Shown here piece by piece: positions 12,001 through 24,200 of a stretch of DNA of 64,000 nt. The notes below the pieces were generated by a model that did not search any database, had not been told where the DNA came from, and saw nothing but the letters and a program-made list of their open reading frames with translations. A program made the translations under genes and the position numbers. This DNA comes from Phoronis australis (Eukaryota; Phoronida; Phoronidae): contig NMRA01000485.1 in the NCBI GenBank assembly GCA_002633005.1, positions 248,442 through 312,441 on the forward strand, in the 5' to 3' direction. Every line of letters begins with the position of its first letter. Position 1 is the stretch's first letter.

Positions 12001-15000
12001 CAGCGTGGTTTGATTACTTTGGACTTGTAAGTAGACTTGGTTATACAGTCATTTAGTGCATGTGCACTGGCAATTATTGATGTTTTGCCTCATTTTGATT
12101 TATCTTTTCCTTTTTTCTTCTAGGATTGAGGAAGACTTAAGTTTAGATAAACTTCAGTATCTTCGAATGAAGAGAATTCATCTTGAGCAGGAACGAGACA
12201 AGGTTCAACAACAGGTGGGGCTACTTACCTTTGTCTACCATGGGTGATGTCTTGTAGGTCGTTATTTAGATATTACACTTGGCAACTGTTTCTTGGGTTG
12301 AGTTATTGTTTTGCAATCGTGATATGCATTTGCACCATTGTGAGATGAAGTTGCCCAAGTTAGATTTATTTTTTTCTCAAACATCGGTTTGTTTTTGAAT
12401 CATGTTAAATGTTTCAAAGACAAAGTGGATTTTACAATTTCCAGCAAGAGTAAGTTTACTTATGGGTTACTTTTATTTATTTTGTAAATGTGGTTACTTT
12501 TAAATTGAATTGAAACCATCAAGTTTTTGATTTTACTTTAAGTAATTGATATACTTCAGTATCAGCCCCTCACTTTCACCAGGTTTGCAGAATACACAAG
12601 ATATTGGCTCTATCAAACAGCAAAGCCAGCCTTTCATAATTTCTCATGCGAGTTCTGTTAAGTGGCAACAGTGCATGTAGACATTGTCCCAAGGACATCA
12701 TGATCACATAACAACAAAGGAGCATACTAAAACGTACATATATTCCCATGATCAAACCACTGTACTTCGGCCATCATAGACCTTCAAAGGTGCAGATAAA
12801 ACTCACATCCCCTCTTTCTCGACAATAGATCAAACTACACACAGTAGGAGTTAACATGTGTCCCTGAAAATCGTTTGCATCAAATCACAAAATATGTTGT
12901 CACGATCGCATCATACTAATGTTGATCAGAACATCACACCATGGCTTGTGCCTATGTGGAGAAATAGGCATTAGTTTATGTGGCAATTATTACGTGCTGT
13001 CTTCAGATTGCCAGCGTAGAGGAGAAGGCAGGATGGCAAAGTGAAGTGGATACGCTAGAAGAGGAAGTATATAAATGGCAGTTGAAAATTTATGATGTAC
13101 GGCTTGAGATATTAACAGTAGAAGAGTCTTTGCGTTCGCTACAAGTACGAGTGTACAAGAGGCAGATAATGGGTACGTACTGGGTGTTTCAAAGGACATG
13201 ATTCTGAAAATTGTGAATAAGACTCTGTATTCGTATCTTGCCTTGGCTCAATGTAGAGTCAATGAATGAACATTAATTTTGAATGAAATATTAAATTGAG
13301 TACAGTTGTCCGTATAGACCACATTTTGTTTAGGACTTGGTCACTTCTCCAATATTAATTATCCGTTAAGTATATAATATTGATTACTTAGTACTTATTT
13401 ATCTCTTTCCGAGTCGTGCTGTATCGCTTCACCAACTTATCACCCAAAAGTGTTAGAATTATGACATCTTGTCAATTTAGATTTTTTGCTCAGTTTGTAC
13501 TTTCAACATTTTTGGTTTCCATTATTTGCAAGAACAGGGTAATGAGCTTTAGAACAAAAGACATCATAGCAATGAATTTGTGCAAAACAAGTGAAGAATT
13601 AAGGTTCCTATCTTATTTTACCTGTTTTATGATCAGATTTAAGGGCCAGTTGTTGTTTCAGATGCCCAAGAAGAGGCTGAGTGTATGTTCCATGATGCTG
13701 TTGAAAATATGGACGACTTGAGCTCTGATGACGAGGTCAGCGAAGTGACGTCAGCTTTAGATCAGCGCATCCGTCCGCTGCATGCACAACTGGGCGGGAT
13801 CAGGAGGAGGAAGGCCAACTTAAGAAATAAAAGGGTTAGTGGTACAGATCATGTGTCGTCTGCCTTTAGTATGTGGTTTTTTTGGCATTATTCATTCATT
13901 TGTTAGTGGTACAGGAGATCATGTGTCGTCTGCCTTTAGTATGTGGTTTTTTTGGCATTATCCATTCATTTGTTTTACGTTTAGCATTGATTGTAAGACT
14001 TTGCTTAGTAGGGACCCCATGGTGGGGGGGGGGTTGCTGTGAGTCATAGTCAGGTGATCAGCGTTGTGCCCAGATCATTTGTTGTCTTCTTATAATGTGT
14101 GGTTCTTTGGCCTGTGCTGTCCTTTTGTTTTACATATAGTATTGATTGGAAGGCTTCATCTTGCAGGATTTGGTATTAGTTTTGCTAGCACATTGTCATT
14201 GAAAAGTAGATTCAGTTTTGAAGCAAAAATTAACATTTTTAGAGACCTCTTGGAAAGCAGATATTTTACCTGAAGAGGTCACCTTCATTTTAAGGTTAAC
14301 TATACAATAAATAATTTACCAATAATTCCCTTCTGATTATCTTCATGTATTTCAACTTTACTTCAGTGAAAAAATAACTTTCATAAAATTTAGTTCGATG
14401 AGTCGGAGGAATTTTAACAATTGCAATTCTCAACTTTTTGAAAACTATGTCGACTTGCCTAAATCATCTAAGTGTAGTATGCGATACATATATATTGTGT
14501 CGGTACGTACCTCTCTCTCTCTCGATCACGGGACTCATGGCAGACTTGAAGGAATCTACATCCCTACTATGTGTTGCTTATTTCAGAGAGAATTCATGGA
14601 GAAGAAGAATATCAAAGTTCAGGAAAAGTTGGAAAAAGAAGAAAAATTTGTCAAGCATCACAACGTCCAGATAGTAAGTGTCACGCTTTGGGGTTTGTTT
14701 ATCTTCAAGAGACCTCATGGATCTGTTCAATAAGAACATCATGTGTAACCGGTACATGTGTTGACATCAGACTATGCGATTCTTTTTCGATGGTGCACTC
14801 GGTAAAATTACAGATCCCTGGTTATCTGAGAGATACATTAATTTTTTCATTACAATAGCTAACAAATGTTCCACCGATGTGTGTACTTTGTGTAACATCC
14901 TCATATTACTCTCTGTGAAAACGTTGCAAACAACTTTGGTCTGTTGAATAGAAGGTAATCCACAGCTTGTATTCCACGTATTAAATATTAAATTAACTCT

Positions 15001-17181
15001 GCCTGGGCAATTCAGAATAGTCCAATTACCATGAATTAGTCACTAGCTGTTGGAAATACAGGTAAGCCAAGTGTCACTAAGGAGAAAATGGAGTGGAAGT
15101 GAGTTGATGTTCAATCTTAAAAACTGATGGAATATTATTATATTAGAGCCTTTAGAGGTTCATGGGAGTTATGGCCAGTGGATGTCACTGAGTAATTGTT
15201 GTCTGCTTTAGAAAATGACTGCAAAACTAGAGGAGGAAAAAGAAAAGGAAGAATTTATTGCCAAGGAACGCAAGAAAACCATTGAGAGATTGAGACAGTA
15301 TAAAAAGAAACTTGTAAGTATGTGCTGTGTTGACTGAAATTTTAAACTTCGTAGCACGTTGTGTAATTTCCTGAAGAGATGAGAGCACCCTGATTATGTG
15401 AGAGACATTTTAAGGCTTATGAAAATGCGCTGATCACAACTAAGTACAACTCGTCCTTTGCAGAAACACCCATCCCCCAAGGTGCTCAAGTGTCACTCCA
15501 TCTGCCCTGCTCCTTCAGATGGCACTTTTATTGTTGACACTGAACCTCAGAAAGGTGGCGCTAAGCGAGTACGCCGAAGAAATGACAAGGTTGATGGTGA
15601 TGCTGCAATTGGCGAAGGCTGTGGCGATGTTTCGCAGAAATTGATAGGTGGTTCGCTGTCAGCCGACTCAAGTATGCTGGACAGACCCCTTCAGTCAGGT
15701 GGTGGTTCCAGTGTACCACCACCGCCGCCACCGCTCCCCAATGTACCTGCCCCTCCACCTCCGCCACCACCACCATCAGTACCGCCATTGCCGCCACCAC
15801 TACCAGAAATGACTATTGTGAAAAACAAACCACGTGTAGCTCAAGAATCCAAGAGACAGGAGACAAGTGGTGCCTCGAGTGGCATTGACCTTAGTACCAT
15901 CAAGTCTGCACGCAACAAACTGAAGAAACTGGAGTTGGCAAGTGACCACCAGGGGGCACCAGGTATGATTAATCTGGCTAGAGTTCTTAGAATAGTGTCT
16001 TTCATTGGATGTGAGAGCCATACATTGGCAGAGCACATTTGCACGCATGTTAGCTACTGAGTAGGAACTTTGGCAGAAGCCGAGGGGAGGTTAATTGGGA
16101 AAGTTTCTGAGGTGACTAAGACATTCTGTGGTTGGAAGTTTGGGACCTCTAATAGTCATTAGCAGTCATTTTTGCTGTTAACAGAATAAGCAGTTATGAT
16201 GGGAAAAAGGCATTTTATCTGATTACCATTGCTTTGTACTGTATGGGTAGAGAATATTTCAGGCCTGGCCAGCCCTTCCAAAATTTTGCCCGCCTCGGTA
16301 GACCTGCAAGATAAGAGGGAAAGGTGACTTTTGTTCCGCCTTCCTTTGCATCATGGAGCTAACCTGAAACTGGACACCAGGAAATCACCCAAGATTTGTA
16401 AAAGACCTCATGCCGGTTTCCCATATGCAGGGCAATATTCCTTATAAGAAGTCATGCAAAGATTCGGGATTGTGTCCGACTTTCGGGCTAAGCTATGAAA
16501 CCTGCAAGTGGTCTATTCAATCTCGGGTAATCTCTCTATTCTAAATAAATGTTGAAGGGAATACTATCATCGGAATGAAATTCTCAAGTTCAGTTTAACG
16601 ACCTTGTTGACGTATTACTTGATTTAAGCAGTAAACGGAGACTGAGGAAGCGTTGCTCTACATAGTATGTGCTTGGCAGAGGGTATTCGGAAATGTGACA
16701 CTGTCATTACATTGTCGCTCTTTTGTCAGGGCACTCATTTTGAAATTTGATGGTAATTGCAGGCCCAATTGTCTCATAACGCAGTTTCATAGTGGCAGGC
16801 CATCTTGAGTAGCCAGCGTACCAACTCGGGCAGGTCAAAATTCCTAATAATAGCCAAGACATGGTTGCATATCACGTTTTTCAATTTCCCTCACTGCACG
16901 AATGTGTAATAAAATACTTTGTCAGGTTGATGGTTCGTGAAGTCCCAAAGATTGAATCACGGCCATTTTGGATTTTTACAGCTGCCAGTGACCCTGTAGC
17001 TGATATGATGCAGATGATAAAGAAAGGTGTTAAACTCCGTAAAGTCACTGCAGAGAACAGAGAGCTGAGGACACCTAGTGAGCCACATCTTCAATTGTTG
17101 AAGGACAGGCTTGAGAGTATACAGGAGTTTACATGTTCGTCTTCTGCGGAGGAGAGTGACCATGGGTCATTTGATGACTGA
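9092..17181 (+). CDS. WHAMM/JMY family actin nucleation-promoting factor
   Basis: Ten coding exons: 9092-9745, 10495-10675, 11242-11323, 12124-12214, 13007-13172, 13662-13834, 14587-14673, 15212-15313, 15464-15962 and 16982-17181. All phases agree and the product is 744 aa. Residues 1-280 match the WHAMM/JMY N-terminal domain (SLEDWVSV, FHVAWNYVE, AITSREHNRTA, LDLRE). Residues 300-512 are charged and coiled-coil-like. Residues 597-626 are a polyproline tract, the usual profilin or SH3 ligand. Two WH2 actin-binding motifs follow: about 652-669 (STIKSARNKLKKLE) and 682-700 (ADMMQMIKKGVKLRKV). A short C helix (715-728) and acidic tail (735-744) come last. The family activates Arp2/3 to build branched actin on membranes or in the nucleus. 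The acidic tail has Phe742 where family members carry Trp. Vertebrates have two paralogues; this looks like the pre-duplication type. The start was chosen because ATG 9092 lies 10 nt after an acceptor and opens the conserved domain. Confidence 0.92.
13835..13971 (+). repeat. Tandem duplication starting at the exon 6 donor of WHAMM/JMY
   Basis: Unit 1 is 13835-13901 and unit 2 is 13902-13971. Both begin GTTAGTGGTACAG, which is the splice donor of exon 6 in unit 1, and both contain ATCATGTGTCGTCTGCC and the same T run. A diverged third unit may start near 14072. The second unit therefore carries a duplicate donor 67 nt downstream. Confidence 0.85.
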
Positions 17182-18622
17182 TTTGTGAATGGACAAAGTG
17201 ACCTTTGGTCAATTGATGAATGATCATGTAAAAATGACGTTTGTTTGGGATTTTTCAGTGGTGGGTAATGTGAGATTCTGTGACTATGTGGGACATCGTG
17301 TGAATGTCTGGGAGATTGATAGCTTGTTAGAGAGGTGTGACGGTTTATACTAATTGGTTTATTGAGTGCTACTTTGATAGGTCAGAAATATTCAACTTCA
17401 GAATAAGATGAAGTTAGTCGTGAAGTGGTTCATTAAGCCAAAAATAACTGCACCTGATATGAGCCCCATTGTGGCCACTGTATGACCCTAGAAAACAGTG
17501 TTAAGGTGCCTTATATCTTGACACAAGTTTTGTGACTGTTGCAAACTATAAAAACATTCAGCTCTCACCACTGTGCGAAACGGTATGCCCCAATGTAATT
17601 GTCACATTACTGAAACAGCGTTCAGCATTACTACTTTGCCTTTATGTACGGCAACAACTAAAGGTAGTAGCAGGGATGGGCAAAATTTGGCGTTGGTGCA
17701 GTTTCTTTAGCATATTATTTCTCACCCCCCACAATGTTTTGTCCTTTACTGTGGTGCTTATTTTGGTAGGGAGATTAGTCAGTATATTTTGGCATTATGA
17801 GAGTAACCAAAAGTGCTCATTGTGTGTATTGTATTGGCAAACCTAATGGAGTTTGGAGGGACCATTTACAACCCACCAAAACGTCCAAGATTGGTTATAA
17901 ACGTGTTAAAAAGACCTGTCAAAATATTTATTATGGAAAAAGTGCTTCGGTCTTTAAAATTTGGTACACCGAAATTAAAACTGAAATTGAATTTTCTTGA
18001 TTCAATTTTGGCATTCATCATTTCTCGAATAACGGACAACGCATTTTGTATCAACAGTCCAACAATAAATTTTTCATAAATCGTCATTTTCATGTGTCTC
18101 TATAATGGGCAACGTGGATGTGAATGATTGTTTGTCGTTGATTATATCTCTAATTTGGGATGTCGAGTATTGACTATTTCTAAAATTCTAAATATTTCCA
18201 TTAGCAAAATTATTTTTTTTTCACTGGAGAAGTTTTTGTATTTTGAGGAAAAAAATTGGTCACTTATGTTATTAACAGTTTTATGACTAATCATGTTATT
18301 TTACACTGAACTTCAAGTGGTCGAGTGTCTAGACGGAGACATCGCTAATAAGATTGCTCGTAAAAAATCCTTCGATGACATTTTACCTGTCGAGATTGGG
18401 CAACTCGATATCCGTCGGCATTGGTCAAAGACACCACATTGTTGTAGTTATCAATTAGATTGTTTCAGGCTAATGTTATTGTACTCTAGGTAATCAGGCC
18501 CATCATAAAGAAACTTGGAGCAACAATAGTATTTTTGTTTTGAAAGTTTCTAAATAGTATGTTGTTGAATAGTTCACGAAAAGTACATGTAGGTTTTTGA
18601 ATTTTGAAATTTGGACATGAGA

Positions 18623-19092
18623 GTGGCGGATCTAGGATATTATAAGGGGGGGAGGGGGGCAAAATTTTGTCTCATAAAGAATCATGCAAAGTACGATTGT
18701 AGAGATGCCTAGCACTGAATGGGGAGAGGTTGGGAGGGGGGGCTTTCTCCCCTCCCGCCCACGAGAAAATTTTGTTTTTGCCTCTAAAAACAAGCATTTT
18801 CCTTGATTCCTGAAGTATTATCAAAGCAAAAGAAAAAACGGAACGTGTCCATCTGGAAAATCTTTAGATGCTGCGCTCTTCAACTCACGACCCGTCTGCC
18901 TAAACGCTCGCGCTTTACCACTGCAGCACCGTGCTTCCACTTACGATACGATACAAAGAGAAATACTCGACATTGTTCACAGCATTTGGGCGCTAAACCT
19001 GTTTCTTTCTGTAATGTTTATTACACGCTTTATACATGTATTTATGCAATCAGTTCATAACAAAAGTCCCCCCCCCCTAAATCCGCCTGTGT
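18623..19092. mobile_element. MITE-like element with GGCGGATC ends, second copy
   Basis: The left end GTGGCGGATCTAGG is followed by a G run. The right end is a C run followed by CCTAAATCCGCC. A tRNA-like fragment sits inside at 18871-18935. No transposase frame is visible. Confidence 0.5.
18871..18935 (-). repeat. tRNA-derived SINE-like fragment
   Basis: The minus strand reads GTGCTGCAGTGGTAAAGCG (A-box-like) and then GGGTCGTGAGTTGAAG (a degenerate B box), spaced as in a tRNA. It is an imperfect tRNA, so probably a SINE relic. Confidence 0.45.
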
Positions 19093-19577
19093 TGTGACTT
19101 TTACATCCTGAAATGTTTGTACAATACTGCCATATAATGTTCTTCATTAATTCTGCTGGATGTGCAACATACATGTTATTGAGCCAGTTACCAAACTACT
19201 AGGCAGCAGGTAAGCCAAGTGTCATCGTACAATTCTCGGCATGTGATTTGTCTCCAGTATAATCTACATTCTTGTGCTATTCAGTGTTAACTTCATACAG
19301 CATTTGAGAGCAGAATTTACACCCATAGTCATTACCCGTCTCATGTATTGGTAAGATGTAAAGGGTGCATGGTTTGATATTAATAAAACTGTGAAGTATT
19401 GTGCAGGACAGTGTGTCAGAAGTAAATACAGTGCTCCCTGGAGTTTCACTCATCTGTATTTTGACTTGCTCTGTTTTCATGTTGAGCAACAAGTCATGCT
19501 TAGATTTTAAGTTTTTGAGTTGAGGTAATGATCTGTGATGTTGTGATTATGTTGTTGAGAGGACAGTCCTTTGAATG

Positions 19578-19811
19578 CAGAGTTTGGAATGACCAATGAC
19601 AAAAAAGAAAATTTTCCAGGTGATGTATCGTTCCACAAATAAATGGGCTTGTGAGATACAACTATTTTTTGTGGGTAAAATTGAACTGAACTAAAATGTT
19701 CTTGCATGAATTAAGTCGAAATAATGATAAAGAGGAAACTGGAAGTCAAGTAGGAGGAAATCGAAGCAAAAAAGAGGAAATCCTCTTAAAACGGGAAAAT
19801 TCCAAGCCCGA
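19578..19811 (-). mobile_element. CAGGGCTTGG-family MITE, degraded copy
   Basis: The left end is CAGAGTTTGGAATGACCAAT and the right end ATTCCAAGCCCG. Its interior, reverse complemented, matches the element at 36815-37074 over most of its length (for example GAGGATTTCCTCTTTTTT and CTTCGATTTC), so the two are the same subfamily in opposite orientation. Point changes in both ends suggest an older insertion, and the target duplication is no longer clear. Confidence 0.75.
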
Positions 19812-21281
19812 GACTGATTAATAGCTGGTTTCCTATCTGACAGTTCAATTAATTTATTTTTTGTTTATTTAGGATATGCCATGTGCTGGTCTAATTTGGA
19901 ATGTTATCACGGATTGTTAAACTGCTTTCTGAGCTCTCCAAATTGTAATCCGTAGGCCCACACTAGTGTTTGATACTATGTTACTTAGACGTGGAGTCCG
20001 GACAGATTATCTACCCATGTAACCATGTATAGTATTTTCAGACGAAAAACGCACGTCTCTTACCATATAGCATGAAAAGCATTGCCAAGCAACCATTTCC
20101 GCTTTTGAACTTCATCTGCTTCCTTTTCGTACAAATTGTCTCTTTATCAAACTATTTTTGGGCGTTCTCACGAAATGTCGACGTCATGACCGTTGATTAG
20201 CAGTTCTAGGCGAGCCTACGCATGGACAAGATGGTCTCTCCACCTGGCGACTGGGCACATCCCAAAAAGTATTGAGACTGTTTTGACCAATTACCCCAAG
20301 GGCATATTTCAATTTTGAACCAAGGTGATTTCATGACCTTTGACCTCAATGAACATCTTGTTGCTACTTGTCAGTTACTAATTAACTTGTATAGTCACTT
20401 ATCTAAAAATTCCTCAGGAAATGTCAGTGTTAATGCATGTTGTGATTCGTAATAAAGTGCCGCTTGATGTTAACTGTCTTTAGCAATCACTAGGTGGCGT
20501 TATAGTCTCTGTCAAGTCAATAGGTGGCTCTACAATCAAGGTACATCTCTTTTGAATGTTCCAAATCTCTAAATAACATATCCCAAACTACAATTAAAGT
20601 CAATGAACTTAATCATAACAATGGACATCTCCTGAAAGTGGGGGCACTGGTAATTTGCAATTTTTTAAACAGTGTGTCCAGTGCTTTTGCTGCTTATTCA
20701 CAAATTACTGTTTATCAATGAAAGCAGTTGAAAAAGTTATAATTACGGATTCTCAACCAGTTTTTTTATTCGCAAGGCACGACTTTACTGCTGCGTCATG
20801 AGCACGACACTCTAAATTCTTTTTAAGCCTTTTCCTTCATCTAGTGCCTGACGTTGGCTATGCATCGGTCACTATCACATTTTCGGAAACTCTATATATT
20901 GCACACTGCATCTATGGCCTTGCTCAGTAATTATGATACGCGTCTTCATTAAAAAAAAGTGAGACAAGATGACAATCAAAACCAATGGAGATATTACAGG
21001 ATTATATTCATTCAAGCACTTCAACAGGGGCACACAAAACAAACGTAAAAAAAAAAATTTTACACAGCTATCCACAATCACGTAAACTTCTTACAACTGA
21101 AGACTCGTTGCACTGTGGACATCCTAGTCACCTATTGTCTGAACCAATGAAGTCACTGTTTTCAATTAAATAGCAGTACACAGGTTCCAAGATATTTGCT
21201 GGGTGTGTACAGAAGTATCGTCAGCCACCGTAAGTACGTCAAATCGTAGTACTTTGGTGTGACTGACACGCGCACGTGCTC

Positions 21282-24200
21282 CTACTGTTCGGGGGCAGCA
21301 GGGGCGCTGGGCTGTCCCTCGCCTCCGATCTGTTTCTTGGTGCCAGACACGATATCATCGATTCTCAACAGTAGGATGGCAGTCTGTAACCACAACATGT
21401 CACAGGATCACAAACACAGCTGACACATGCCACTAAATTTTCATGGTTCACTTTCAGGCCACCCAAACGACACCGCTCACACACCAATGACTGTAGCCTC
21501 AGTTCACGAACTCTAACTTGAGCCTGCATTCGCAAACCATGACATGTATCCAAAAAACACAGCTCACGGACTCACATCCATTAACACGTCGCTGAGCAAT
21601 AAAGAGTCTGAGCATCATGTTTTCAGGTGCAAAGCCATGTTTGCGGTCCACGAGCCACAGTTTTTGCAGATTGAGTCAGTGAGCTGAATTAACAGGTTTG
21701 AGAACATACTGTTCATATTGCATGTGCTGTGTTGTTCAGGTAGCAGGACTTTTCACAAGGATGGTTATTTTTCCCAAAAAAGGAAACATGACATGTTATG
21801 AATGTTGTAAAGCATTACTGAATGCATGATACGACAATATGACTTGAAAAACAAGTTTTCTCATTGATCACATTAAAGTTTGTGTGATTTTGATTTAACA
21901 CCCTTTGTTTTCTCATTTACCGCAAATATTTTTTATTATTTTTATACAGCCATGGCCTAACTTTATACAACACATGTTGTATTGTTTTCATTTGTTTTAT
22001 AAATAATTCATTGTACACTTTCATGGAACGGTTTTAGTCAACCAATATTTTATTAAATTGACAGCACACAGCATTGTGATCATTACTGATTGTTGCATTT
22101 TAAATGTTCCCAAAAATGCACAATTAATTCCACCAATCAGGCCTTGGCCTTTTATACAGCACATATTAGCCGTTATATATCCCTAACTTTCACAACAAAA
22201 ATGGCCGTTGTTTAATAAGTATTTATTGACTGGAATACTTAAGGAAGTATCTTCTTTGAAAAACCACTAAGATGTAGGAATTCCAGGATAGAGGTGTTAC
22301 AAGATCGGAGTAATGCAAGGAATGACAATATTGCTCTGCTTTCGTACCATATCCTAGAGCTCTTCATAAACCACTGTACTGTGTTCCTCATTATCAAAAT
22401 GACCCAGAATTAACCCAAATGACAACGGAGCACAAGCAGAACCCCCCCAAAGTGAATATCCAGTGCACGCGAACTTCCCCGTCACAACTGAGCGCAAGAG
22501 GAATTTGAGCTAGCATGATAAGACGAGAAACATAATTTCTGAGCGGTTATTTTTGCCATGCACCATGTCTACCACACTGCTCAATCTAATGTTTACCTCA
22601 ATAGCCGTCTTGAACGTCTGTGCCTTGACTGCGAACGGCTCCCACACACCATACTCCTTCATGTCCACCAGTTTCCCTGATTCTCCATCCACTCCCCAGG
22701 TAGCGTTGCCGGCTGTGGCATGCTTTGCCTACAAACACAGTACACCACTATCAATCATAACAGTGGCTGGATCACCAAATCAAAGGCTCCCTTATGTCAA
22801 ATGGGAGTACAAACGTTAAACAATAATAAGCACAACAGCATCATTAAACTGCACTAAACCATCAAAACCTAAGAACAAAGACATCTGTCACTGAAAGTTA
22901 AAACACAAATGAATCCTTTTCTTGGGGACAGGCATTCAAAGCAGCCCCATGGCTTCAAAACAACAATTAAGACCAGTTGTTGGTGCTATGTGCCTTGTGT
23001 GGTCATGTAGATCACAGTCTGACCAACACCGGACAGGGGCCACTCACCCTAAGTGCAGTGATGGTCCTGATGGTGTTGGCGCCACAGTTCTGGATCAGTG
23101 TCCTTGGGATGACCTCCAGAGCCCGTGAGATGGCACGGTACGGCCACTGGTGAACCCCTGTGATACTCTTTGCTTTCTCGTTCAGGGCCTGGGAGTGTGG
23201 ATAACAAAACAGACATTTTAATATAAAATCCGACAACATGCAGAGCTATGGTAGCACACACAGAATCAATGGCAAATCATCAACAAATGTTTCAGCATCT
23301 TATTAAAGAGATGCGGATTCAACGTTTTTAAAAACTGAGCATTTTCTCAGTGGCATTTTCGCTGAAGCTCCGTTTTACCAATAATTTGCTGCTTGCTCAG
23401 TCGATTGGTTCTCAAAACAAAAAAAGAACATTACCGCTGTCAGATACAACCGACAGCTACTACTAACAAATGGTTGTCCACTGCAAAGCAATCGTCAATC
23501 CACTTGAGTAACAAACTTGGAGGATTCTGAACTGGTATTTAAAATGTAAAAATATTAAAATTAAGGTAACTAGTACTGAAATATATGAATACCGCAAAAG
23601 GAAGATAGACTAGACGATGAATTACACCCATTTTACGGTAATGCATAAAACACAAGATCACACGGTCAATTCTCAAATTCCTTTACCTCAACTACCACCT
23701 TTGTTTCAACTCACCACAGCACAAGCCATCTCACCCGCGCCGCCTCCTGGCACAAGACGAGGATCGACCATGACGTTACGAGCGACATTCATGGCGTCCT
23801 GGAGATTCCGTTCGACTTCATTAAGAATGTCCTTACTGGCTCCCCGAAGCAGGATGGTACAGGCTTTGGGATTCTTGCACTCCGTCAGGAATGTGAAGTA
23901 CCTGCAGTGATGAAGAAGCGCAGTGCAACAAAGGGGAATCCGGTTCTTGTCATGACATTTTCACTAACACAATTGCTATTTCGCAAACAGCCCACTATTT
24001 TCTCACCACTTTTATCTTTTCACACGTATTGTATCTCATCTCTTGAACATTTCTTCCCCTAACACCACAGTTCAGAACAAGAACTTCTGACTCGTAGGTA
24101 TTCCTTATACCTTATAAGGAGAGAACACCTACGGAGATGTGAAATTGTTGTGTGTGTGTGTGCGTGCGTGTGTGATAGAAATATGACCACAAAATGTGCA

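Larger units (their letters stand above)
17182..21281. other. Convergent intergenic region, WHAMM/JMY to CCT3
   Basis: Contains the 3' UTRs of both genes and no recognisable coding exon. A candidate plus-strand polyadenylation signal AATAAA lies at 18064-18069, and a minus-strand one (TTTATT) at 20765-20770. A GGCGGATC-type element occupies 18623-19092 and a CAGGGCTTGG-family element 19578-19811. Confidence 0.6.

Noticed and set aside
15561-15800. Minus-strand open frames opposite the proline tract
   Set aside because: Composition shadow of the WHAMM/JMY polyproline exon.
17532-18079. Overlapping 67-104 residue plus-strand open frames downstream of WHAMM/JMY
   Set aside because: AT-rich 3' region with frames overlapping one another and no family resemblance or splice structure.
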